Source: a bacterium (GTDB taxonomy: Bacteria; Desulfobacterota; Anaeroferrophillalia; Anaeroferrophillales; Tharpellaceae). Taken from it: 39,343 nt of DNA. The first letter of the stretch is position 1. Every line of letters starts with the position of its first letter. The DNA lies in the NCBI GenBank assembly GCA_029932385.1, contig JAOZQE010000006.1, forward strand, positions 1 through 39,343. Direction: 5' to 3'. Of the stretch, positions 33,254 to 39,343 are shown piece after piece. Position numbers and translations under genes: made by a program. The notes below the pieces were generated by a model, which saw only the letters and a program-made list of their open reading frames with translations, did not search any database and was not told where the DNA came from.

Positions 33254-34363
33254 CTACGCCTTATAATCGGCAAGAAAATTATTTTTAAATTGCTGAAACC
33301 GATTCGCCTCAAGAGCCAAGCGAATACCTGCCATGAGTCGGTTGTAAAAATTAAGATTATGAATCGTTGCCAGCACCGAAGACAAAATCTCTTTACTGAT
33401 AAAAAGATGTCGCAAGTAGGCCCGGCTGAAATTACGACAGGTATAACAGTCACACTGATCATCAATCGGTTCTGGATCTTCACGGAACCGAGCCTGTTTA
33501 ATCGTCAACGGACCCCGATGTGTAAAATACATCCCGTTACGGGCATTACGGGTCGGCATGACGCAATCAAACATATCCAAGCCGGCAGCTACCGCCACCA
33601 GCAGATCCTCCGGGGTGCCGACCCCCATCAGGTAGCGGGGATTAAACTCCGGCATCTGCGGACCGAACTCTTCGACCACGTCGTACATGGCCGCCTGACC
33701 CTCACCGACACTTAAACCGCCTAAAGCGTAGCCGTCAAAGCCGACCTCTACAGTTTTTTCAAGACTTAGCCCCCGCAATTCGGGATAAGTACTGCCCTGA
33801 ATAATACCGAAGAGCAGATTATCTTCACGTTTCCGGGCAGCTTTTGAACGCTGCGCCCAGCGGGCCGTCAACTCCAGGGAATCACGAGCCTCTTTGTAAG
33901 TTGCCGGGTGGGGCGTACACTCATCAAAAGCCATAATGATATCAGCCCCCAGAGCCTCCTGAATTTCAATCGAAGACTCCGGTGAAAGATGATGACTGCT
34001 GCCGTCAATAGGCGAGCGAAATGTCACTCCGCCCTCTTCAATCCGCCGCATAGAGGAGAGACTGAAGACCTGAAAACCGCCGCTGTCGGTCAGCATCGGC
34101 CCGCTCCACCCCATAAATTTGTGAACCCCCCCTAATTTCTTGATAAGCTCATGCCCGGGCCGCAGAAACAGATGGTAGGTATTGGCCAAAACTATCTGGG
34201 CCTGGGTCTCATCCACAAGCTGTTTCGGGGTCAGACCTTTTACCGTTGCTTTGGTTCCGACCGGCATAAAACAAGGAGTTTCAACCGAACCGTGAATAGT
34301 ATCTATCCGGCCCCGGCGGGCAAATCCGCTAGACTCTTTATTAATGATCTGAAATCCGGTCAT
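33254..34363 (-). CDS. tgt: tRNA-guanine transglycosylase
   Basis: The enzyme swaps guanine-34 for preQ1 in GUN-anticodon tRNAs. In 369 residues the catalytic aspartates are Asp93 (LTDSGGFQVFSL) and the one in MFDCVMPTRNARNG near residue 265. The zinc site is DCDCYTCRNFSRAYLRHLF with a later His. LMGVGTPEDLL and GGLSVGEG are also conserved. The likely ribosome-binding site GAGGT (34377-34373) falls inside the palindromic element that fills the gap to queA, so the repeat may supply or mask it. Confidence 0.97.
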   Translation of the reverse strand: MTGFQIINKESSGFARRGRIDTIHGSVETPCFMPVGTKATVKGLTPKQLVDETQAQIVLANTYHLFLRPGHELIKKLGGVHKFMGWSGPMLTDSGGFQVFSLSSMRRIEEGGVTFRSPIDGSSHHLSPESSIEIQEALGADIIMAFDECTPHPATYKEARDSLELTARWAQRSKAARKREDNLLFGIIQGSTYPELRGLSLEKTVEVGFDGYALGGLSVGEGQAAMYDVVEEFGPQMPEFNPRYLMGVGTPEDLLVAVAAGLDMFDCVMPTRNARNGMYFTHRGPLTIKQARFREDPEPIDDQCDCYTCRNFSRAYLRHLFISKEILSSVLATIHNLNFYNRLMAGIRLALEANRFQQFKNNFLADYKA

Positions 34364-34368
34364 AGTTC

Positions 34369-34513
34369 AAGGGTACCTCGAAAAATTGCCTTTTTCCCCA
34401 ATTGCTGCGTTGGACTCAAATTTTAATCCTCACAATACTAAATGTATTACTGCGGTTAAAATCTTCGCCCGCCTTGCACTAGAACAAAAATTCTGATTTT
34501 TCAAGACACCCTT
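34369..34513. repeat. Long imperfect palindrome between queA and tgt (dispersed-repeat type)
   Basis: About 145 bp fold on themselves. The ends are AAGGGT (34369) and ACCCTT (34508-34513). The outer arms are AAGGGT..CT.GAAAAAT against its near-exact reverse complement at the far end (15 of 18 positions). An inner ATTTTAA pairs with TTAAAAT, and the centre AATAC-TAAAT-GTATT is a perfect small palindrome. It fills the whole intergenic space, reaching the queA stop codon on one side and 6 nt from the tgt start on the other. No transposase or target duplication was seen. I regard it as a MITE-like or REP-like repeat. Confidence 0.65.
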
Positions 34514-35564
34514 AAGGCTCTATAAACATTGCATCACCGTAACTGAAGAACCTGAATTCAAGTTCTATCGCCTTACGGTAGGCAGCCATTATCGTCTCAT
34601 GACCGGCAAAAGCTGAAACCAGCATCATCAAGGTTGAAGCCGGTAGATGAAAATTAGTCAGCAGGGCATCAACCAGTTTAAATTCAAATCCGGGATAGAT
34701 ATACAAATCGCACAGACCTTCGGTACGTCCGGTTGCGGCATAATACTCCAGAGTTCTGGTCACGGTACTGCCGACCGCAATCAAGCGCCCGCCTCTTTTT
34801 TTCACCGCGGCAAGCCGGGTCAGAGTCAGCTCCGGAATTTGAAAATATTCAGCATGAATCTGGTGTTCCTCAACCTTGTCACAGCGTACCGGCGCGAAGG
34901 TTCCCGGACCGACATGCAGGGTTAAGAAGGTTTTTTCAACCCCTTTTTTCTCAAGTTCAGCCAGAAGCTCACTCGTAAAATGCAATCCGGCGGTCGGTGC
35001 TGCGACAGCACCCGAAGCCTTGCCGTTGGCATAAACCGTCTGATATGAAGTTCTATCAAGGAGGTCAGGCTGACGCTTTATGTACGGCGGCAGAGGCATG
35101 TGACCAACGCTCTCAATCAGAGCCATCACCGACACTCCGACAGGACTTGTCAAGGCCAGCAAACCGGTCTCACAACCGGAGGGGGCGACAACTTCACCGA
35201 TCAGGCCGGAGCCAAAATCAAGTTTTTGTCCGGAGCGTACCTTTTTTGATGATTTAAATAAAGTCTGCCACAGAGACCGATTTGCGTTAGCATCGAACTC
35301 TCCGGTTTCATGACGTACCAGAAAAGCTTCGATGCGGCCGCCGGTCTCTTTACGTCCTAAAAGACGAGCCGGAAACACCTTTGTATCATTAAGAACCAGA
35401 AGATCACCGGCCTCAAGATACTCAATAAGGTCACGAAACTGACCCGCCTTGAAATCCCGACCGTTGCGCCTAAGCCGCAGTAACCGTGATTGATCCCTCA
35501 GGGATAGAGGATGCTGCGCAATAAGTTTCGGCGGCAGCTCATAATCAAATAAAGATACATCCAT
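34512..35564 (-). CDS. queA: S-adenosylmethionine:tRNA ribosyltransferase-isomerase QueA
   Basis: QueA builds epoxyqueuosine on tRNA from preQ1-tRNA and the ribosyl part of SAM. The 350-residue protein starts MDVSLFDYELPPKLIAQHPL, the family consensus. It contains LVLNDTKVFPARL, GAVAAPTAGLHFTSELL, HVGPGTFAPVR and TNFHLPASTLMMLVSAFAG. The ATG has no clear ribosome-binding site, and a small hairpin (TACAGG/CCTGTA, 35575-35591) lies immediately upstream. It is the first gene of the queuosine/Sec operon, with a promoter about 240 nt upstream. Confidence 0.97.
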   Translation of the reverse strand: MDVSLFDYELPPKLIAQHPLSLRDQSRLLRLRRNGRDFKAGQFRDLIEYLEAGDLLVLNDTKVFPARLLGRKETGGRIEAFLVRHETGEFDANANRSLWQTLFKSSKKVRSGQKLDFGSGLIGEVVAPSGCETGLLALTSPVGVSVMALIESVGHMPLPPYIKRQPDLLDRTSYQTVYANGKASGAVAAPTAGLHFTSELLAELEKKGVEKTFLTLHVGPGTFAPVRCDKVEEHQIHAEYFQIPELTLTRLAAVKKRGGRLIAVGSTVTRTLEYYAATGRTEGLCDLYIYPGFEFKLVDALLTNFHLPASTLMMLVSAFAGHETIMAAYRKAIELEFRFFSYGDAMFIEP

Positions 35565-35892
35565 ACAAACTAATACAGGCGTTACCTGTAAATAAGTGCT
35601 TTTATCAGAACCTTTTCTTATTTAAAAAAGAAAATAACCTGTAAGTCACTAAAATTCATTTCCCATCTTAAAAAATCAACGGCCAACCGATTCCCGAAGT
35701 AATTTACCAAAGATCTCAGTCACATAAGCGCAAAAAAAACCTTTTACAGGTCTCTCAAAAACAGCTCGCGACCATAAATTAAGTCACTTACCAGAACGAC
35801 CCGCTTATAAAGCACAACTGCTGGCTTAAGTCAACCGTAATTCGGGTCACCCAATAGCTTTAGGCCATGACTTTTACAAAAGTTAAGTGAAG
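35565..35892 (-). promoter_or_regulatory. Long leader region of the queA operon
   Basis: This 328-bp gap has no credible gene. Below the promoter the minus-strand leader is about 235 nt. It includes a short stem ACCT/AGGT followed by eight T (35751-35732) and several complementary copies of ACAGGT and ACCTGT (near 35751, 35640, 35580) that could pair in alternative ways. There is also an AAGAAAA/TTTTCTT stem near 35612-35633. No preQ1 riboswitch consensus is visible. Confidence 0.4.
35806..35834 (-). promoter_or_regulatory. Sigma70 promoter of the queA-tgt-yajC-secDF-queEC operon
   Basis: On the minus strand TTGACT (35834-35829) and TTTATA (35811-35806) are separated by exactly 17 bp. Predicted transcription start is near 35799. 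It lies downstream of the DUF2065 gene, so the queA operon can be transcribed separately from it. Confidence 0.55.
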
Positions 35893-36081
35893 TCAGAAAA
35901 AATTCACCAGATAGAGCAGTGCGACCCCCGCAAGCATTGCCGTCAGCCCGAATATACGTAAATATTTCTCGGGCTGTTCTTTAATCATCTCCAGAGTTTT
36001 CTTTATGGCCCCCGGAGCCAGGAAATAGGGCATCCCCTCCAGAATCAAAGCCAGCCCCAAAGCGGTTAAAAAATATTTCAT
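35893..36081 (-). CDS. DUF2065 (YjeT-like) small membrane protein
   Basis: The 62-residue protein has two hydrophobic segments around a short charged loop: FLTALGLALILEGMPYFLAPG, then IKEQPEKYLRIFGLTAMLAG. The LGL.L..EG.PY motif and length match DUF2065, known in E. coli as YjeT. It is an inner-membrane protein of unknown function, often found near hfl or deg genes. It starts 28 nt after the TPR gene, and likely shares its transcript. Confidence 0.88.
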   Translation of the reverse strand: MKYFLTALGLALILEGMPYFLAPGAIKKTLEMIKEQPEKYLRIFGLTAMLAGVALLYLVNFF

Positions 36082-36109
36082 CGTTCTCCTTCATGACAAT
36101 CCGGCGGCA

Positions 36110-38020
36110 TCACTTTTTCCCGGCCAGCAGGGCATCCAATTTATGCTCCAGTTCAATTTTAAGCGCAGGATCAGTCTCCCGCATGAGAATATCCCGATAA
36201 AGCTTCTCCAGCTTCTCCGGAGCCACAGGTTTCTCATTCACCTGGCCTTGAGCCTCATAAATTGTCACCAGACGCAAAGCGGAAAGATCATGAAACTCCT
36301 GACTGCCGGTAGCATAGAGCACTTCAAAACGAGCCCGGGCTTCAGCCGGTTCGCCACAGCGGTAATAGGATTCAGCCAGGAGAAAAACTACCCGCTCGTG
36401 GAGACGACCCTGAAGTTTGAGTTTTTCCAACCATAGCAGTGAGGGCAGAACCTTAAGATATGACTGCGCCGCAAAGAGAGATTCGGCCACCAGCAAAACC
36501 AGCTCCGGAGCCGTACGCAACAGTTTCTCATCTTCACGCCGGTCGAGCGAGAAATGGCCCATAACCTCACGGCTGATCCAATCATCAAGTTTTTTGGGAT
36601 CAGGAATCTTCCCGGCCAGGTTGCAGAGGCTGGCAAGTAATTTCACCCGAACAGCGGGGTCGTCATAATGAACATAAAGTAAGCGATAAAAAGTTACGGC
36701 ATCAGAGAAACGGCCAAGTTTCACCCGGCAACTGCCGGCCAGCAGATCAAGTGCCAGCCGCCGCTGATTACAAGGAACGGTTTTCCGGGAAGCGTAAACG
36801 GGTAAAGCCGCCGGAACGAATTTGACTATCTCGACACATTTATCGAGATGGCCGAGAGCGATGATAAAAGGAAAATAGAGTTTTTCCTGCTGCCAGAACT
36901 GGGGTTGCTCCTGAATCAACCGGTAACCGAAAGTAACTACCCCCCGGTAATCCTCGCTCTGATAATTAAGCAGAAGCAGAGTTTCAAGATAGGCGGTACG
37001 GTGCGCATCCGGAGGCGGAATCAGGGCAATCAATACCGTCAGCCACTTTTTCAATGCTTTCTGATCTCCGGCGGCCTGAGCAATTTCAACCAGCAGTTCA
37101 TAGACCGTCCGTTTTTCCGCCGGATCCAGACTGAACCCTGTTAGTATGATTAATTCGTCCCGAATTTCCGATAAATGCTTATCTGCCTTTAACTGCCCCG
37201 CAGTCAGTAGCACCGCCGTAGTAAGTCTTGCTGAATCAAGATCTGCGGCCGGAATCTGCAGCCAACGTTTAACCGTTTCCGTCATCAGACCGCTGTCGCT
37301 GGTGTGCCAGGCTGATTCAACCATGATCGCGTAAAGATCCTGGCGTTCCGATACTGTCAATGAAAATTCATCCGCTACCCGGCTGATCTGGACTAACAGC
37401 GGCAATGCTTCCGAGTAATTCTGCAGCCGGTAATAAGAGAATGCCGCGACCCAGTAGATAGTCTGCCGATCCAGTTTCAGCCGGCGGATCCGTTCAGAAT
37501 CAACAATTTTCAATAAAGGTACTATCTCCCGGTTGGCAGCTGCGAAATTACTGTTCGCAAAAAATATACGGGAGAGCTCAAACGCGGCCTTAATAGCAGC
37601 ATCACTGGTGCCGTATTCTCTGGTAACCCTGGTAAAAAAATCGATCGCTTTCGTCTGTTCACCAGCAGCCAGAAAACAGCCCCCAAGGCGCAGCTTAAGA
37701 TCATCTGGATCAATCTCCAGACCCGCAACTGAAAGGGGCTTTTTGAGTTTGGCAAATTCCCGGGATGCTTCCTGACAGTTACCGGTTTTCAGAAAACAGA
37801 GAGTTAATACCAGATGCGCCTTGGGAGCCAGCTTAGACTCGGGATAATTAATTAAAAACTGAGTCAGCTCTGCGCCGGCAAAATCATATAACCCGTCAGC
37901 AAAAGCCCCGAAAGCCACCTTGGCATCATCGTATTCACCGGCAATCGCCCGGCCACCACCCCCGGCAGGTGAAAATAAAAACATAAAAAACAGCGTAATA
38001 ATCAACAGTCGGCGCGACAT
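36110..38020 (-). CDS. Exported TPR-repeat protein of unknown function
   Basis: The 636-residue protein has an N-terminal signal peptide (LLIITLFFMFLFSPAGGGGRAIA) and then a nearly continuous series of helical repeats. Early ones resemble TolA-binding YbgF/BamD-type TPRs: VAFGAFADGLYDFAGAELTQFLINYPESKLAPKAHL is of that class, followed by GEQTKAIDFFTRVTREYGTSDAA and NYSEALPLLVQI. The C-terminal part again has ESYYRCGEPAEARARFEVLY. No catalytic motif is seen. It probably acts in the periplasm as a protein-binding scaffold, possibly in envelope assembly. It forms a two-gene unit with DUF2065. I cannot name a family more precisely. Confidence 0.75.
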   Translation of the reverse strand: MSRRLLIITLFFMFLFSPAGGGGRAIAGEYDDAKVAFGAFADGLYDFAGAELTQFLINYPESKLAPKAHLVLTLCFLKTGNCQEASREFAKLKKPLSVAGLEIDPDDLKLRLGGCFLAAGEQTKAIDFFTRVTREYGTSDAAIKAAFELSRIFFANSNFAAANREIVPLLKIVDSERIRRLKLDRQTIYWVAAFSYYRLQNYSEALPLLVQISRVADEFSLTVSERQDLYAIMVESAWHTSDSGLMTETVKRWLQIPAADLDSARLTTAVLLTAGQLKADKHLSEIRDELIILTGFSLDPAEKRTVYELLVEIAQAAGDQKALKKWLTVLIALIPPPDAHRTAYLETLLLLNYQSEDYRGVVTFGYRLIQEQPQFWQQEKLYFPFIIALGHLDKCVEIVKFVPAALPVYASRKTVPCNQRRLALDLLAGSCRVKLGRFSDAVTFYRLLYVHYDDPAVRVKLLASLCNLAGKIPDPKKLDDWISREVMGHFSLDRREDEKLLRTAPELVLLVAESLFAAQSYLKVLPSLLWLEKLKLQGRLHERVVFLLAESYYRCGEPAEARARFEVLYATGSQEFHDLSALRLVTIYEAQGQVNEKPVAPEKLEKLYRDILMRETDPALKIELEHKLDALLAGKK

Positions 38021-38157
38021 ATCAACCTTGATGCCTTTATAAAAAGTATCGGAATGGCATTAGTAAAAACATAAAAAGATTTTCTGAATCTACTCTGAAA
38101 CAGACTTTTGTTCAAGTCAAATTATCATTTATCCTTATCTAACTTACGGCCCCGGGC

Positions 38158-38187
38158 TTGACAAAATGAGCCCCGATGAACTACTAA
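38158..38187 (+). promoter_or_regulatory. Candidate promoter giving a leaderless crcB transcript
   Basis: TTGACA (38158-38163) and TACTAA (38182-38187) are separated by 18 bp. The predicted start would coincide with the crcB ATG at 38194, and no ribosome-binding site precedes that ATG. The -10 is weak. Confidence 0.3.
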
Positions 38188-38193
38188 GTTGCC

Positions 38194-38571
38194 ATGCTGA
38201 ATCTTTTTATTATCGGCTGCGGCGGTTTCCTCGGCGCTATCAGCCGCTTCCTGGTCTCTGAACTGGTTTACACGTTCATTGGCGCGGGTATGCCCTACGG
38301 AACCCTGGCGGTCAATCTCAGCGGCTCTTTTCTGCTCGGAATTGTGGCCCAGATCGGACTCTCCGGCAACCTCCTCCCGGCGAGCCTCAACTCATTTGTC
38401 GGAATCGGCTTCCTCGGAGCCTTCACCACATTTTCAACCTTCAGTGTCCAGACTCTGGAATTACTGGAAAGCGGCAGCCTCTTAAAAGCCTTTCTCAATA
38501 TTTTTCTAAACATCACTCTCTGCCTGATCGGTGCCTGGGGAGGGTTTAGCGCCGGGCGATTTTTAACCTGA
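38194..38571 (+). CDS. crcB: Fluoride channel CrcB/Fluc
   Basis: The 125-residue protein has four membrane segments and the Fluc signature: GCGGFLGAISRFLVSELVY at the start, YGTLAVNLSGSFLLGIVAQ with the pore-lining Asn, and GFLGAFTTFSTFSVQTLELL with the phenylalanine-box region and the TFSTF motif at the central Na+ site. The dimeric channel lets toxic fluoride leave the cell. Length is normal. It is a single-gene unit. I looked for a fluoride riboswitch upstream and found only a degenerate resemblance (see rejected items). Confidence 0.95.
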   Translation: MLNLFIIGCGGFLGAISRFLVSELVYTFIGAGMPYGTLAVNLSGSFLLGIVAQIGLSGNLLPASLNSFVGIGFLGAFTTFSTFSVQTLELLESGSLLKAFLNIFLNITLCLIGAWGGFSAGRFLT

Positions 38572-38702
38572 AACTAACTCTCACACAATATCTGAAAACT
38601 ATTTCACACACCCCGTTTATTCTCCGATGGCAAGCATTTCCGATGCCTTGAGAGACAACTCCCGCACATTCTGAAACAACTTCAAAAAAATAAATTACCC
38701 CC

Positions 38703-38731
38703 TTGACATTTACTACATATTGTGGTTTATA
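38703..38731 (+). promoter_or_regulatory. Sigma70 promoter of nrdJ
   Basis: TTGACA (38703-38708) and TTTATA (38726-38731) are separated by 17 bp. The first NrdR box lies across the spacer and the second directly downstream, so NrdR binding would block RNA polymerase. Predicted start is near 38738, leaving a leader of about 100 nt to the nrdJ ATG. Confidence 0.65.
38711..38726. promoter_or_regulatory. NrdR box 1
   Basis: TACTACATATTGTGGT matches the NrdR box consensus acaCwAtATaTwGtgt at most core positions. It lies between the -35 and -10 of the nrdJ promoter. NrdR is the ATP/dATP-sensing repressor of ribonucleotide reductase genes. Confidence 0.8.
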
Positions 38732-38741
38732 TGCTCGACAG

Positions 38742-38757
38742 ACACTACATATAGTGT
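38742..38757. promoter_or_regulatory. NrdR box 2
   Basis: ACACTACATATAGTGT is a near-perfect NrdR palindrome. It starts 31 bp after box 1, about three helical turns, with a 15-bp gap. This spacing is the standard one for paired NrdR sites. Confidence 0.88.
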
Positions 38758-38840
38758 TTTCAGCAGATCCTGCTTATATTGTTAGAAGCACTTAAAATCA
38801 TTAATAATTAACTTAAATTGTGAAAGAAAAAGGAGTAACA

Positions 38841-39343
38841 ATGAAAAAGTCAGAATCAATCCCCAGCCTTCCGAAATCGGCTACCACACCATTTTTCAGC
38901 GCCAATGCAGTCACTGTCCTGGAGCGCCGCTATTTGAAAAAAAGTGAAACCGGTGAGGTGGTCGAAGAACCTAAAGATATGCTCTGGCGGGTCGCCTGGA
39001 CTATCGCTGAAGGGGAGAATGAATTTGATAAAAAAGCCGACGTCAAAAAGCTTGCACGGGAATTTTACGAGATGATGGCTAAACTGGAATTTCTTCCCAA
39101 CTCTCCAACCCTGATGAATGCCGGCCGTGAACTAGGCCAGCTCTCAGCCTGTTTCGTTCTACCGATTGAAGACTCAATGGAGAGCATCTTTGAAGCTGTA
39201 AAACAGACCGCCTTAATCCACAAGAGCGGCGGCGGCACCGGCTTCTCCTTCTCCCGGATTCGTCCCTCCAACGATCTGGTTCACTCCACTAGCGGGATCT
39301 CCAGCGGCCCGCTCTCTTTCATGTCGGTTTTTGACTGTGCCAC
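38841..39343 (+). CDS. nrdJ: Adenosylcobalamin-dependent (class II) ribonucleotide reductase, N-terminal part
   Basis: The frame starts at an ATG with AAGGAG upstream and runs to the window edge, giving 167 complete codons without a stop. The product contains [33 protein letters not shown] (with the first redox cysteine) and [16 protein letters not shown]. These match class II NrdJ proteins of the Thermotoga/deltaproteobacterial type. The enzyme reduces ribonucleotides using coenzyme B12 and works with or without oxygen. Its promoter has two NrdR boxes. The C-terminal part, including the remaining catalytic cysteines, lies outside the window. Confidence 0.94.
   Translation, partial: MKKSESIPSLPKSATTPFFSANAVTVLERRYLKKSETGEVVEEPKDMLWRVAWTIAEGENEFDKKADVKKLAREFYEMMAKLEFLPNSPTLMNAGRELGQLSACFVLPIEDSMESIFEAVKQTALIHKSGGGTGFSFSRIRPSNDLVHSTSGISSGPLSFMSVFDCA

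Noticed and set aside
35565-35640. preQ1 riboswitch ahead of queA
   Set aside because: AGGTTCT resembles part of the class I loop, but the P1 partner strand and the A-rich tail that pairs in the pseudoknot are missing.
38100-38130. Possible tRNA T-arm (GTTCAAGTC)
   Set aside because: No flanking stem and no anticodon or acceptor arm could be found.
38140-38193. Fluoride riboswitch (crcB motif) upstream of crcB
   Set aside because: GGGCT...AGCCC followed by CGATGAACTACTA faintly recalls the 3' half of the motif, but the conserved 5' GGNGATG half is missing and the element would run into the start codon.

Overview
The window looks like the chromosome of an anaerobic or facultatively hydrogen-using Gram-negative bacterium, most plausibly a member of the Desulfobacterota (former Deltaproteobacteria). 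The grounds are family composition only: outer-membrane proteins, a membrane-bound [NiFe] uptake hydrogenase with its full hyp set, a queuosine/Sec operon and a coenzyme-B12-dependent ribonucleotide reductase. The placement is an inference. I see no CRISPR array, tRNA, rRNA, insertion sequence or prophage.

Region 1 (1-14.6 kb) is a nine-gene minus-strand block followed by its likely TetR-family regulator. In transcription order it encodes an outer-membrane DUF1302 protein, a periplasmic DUF1329 protein, a YCF48-like propeller, an MMPL/RND transporter, an amidohydrolase-fold protein, an exported CocE/NonD hydrolase, an acyl-CoA ligase, a GltS-like symporter and a TauE/SafE permease. I read it as an uptake and breakdown route for an unknown, probably hydrophobic ester- or amide-containing compound: envelope transport, periplasmic hydrolysis, CoA activation, ion-coupled transport. 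The amidohydrolase has lost every canonical metal ligand, which is the most striking single-gene oddity. Repeated AT-rich motifs before the first gene and an inverted repeat before tetR are candidate operators.

Region 2 (14.6-17.3 kb) is a plus-strand TonB-dependent receptor whose roughly 200-nt leader contains a complete intrinsic terminator, which suggests attenuation by an unidentified RNA signal.

Region 3 (17.4-27.3 kb) is a ten-gene minus-strand operon for a group 1 [NiFe] hydrogenase: small subunit, large subunit, cytochrome b, maturation protease, then hypA-C-D-B-F-E. A good sigma70 promoter precedes it. The small subunit has an unusually long segment before its Tat motif and standard, not oxygen-tolerant, proximal-cluster ligands. 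Plus-strand genes for a possible 33-residue microprotein, a CBS-domain protein and a Bax-inhibitor-1-like membrane protein follow.

Region 4 (28.7-38.0 kb, minus strand) is the operon queA-tgt-yajC-secD-secF-queE-queC, which interleaves queuosine tRNA modification with Sec accessory genes. A long imperfect palindrome of dispersed-repeat type sits between queA and tgt and appears to supply the tgt ribosome-binding site. Upstream lie a DUF2065 gene and an exported TPR protein. Region 5 (38.2 kb to the end, plus strand) has a crcB fluoride channel gene and the start of nrdJ, whose promoter carries two textbook NrdR boxes.
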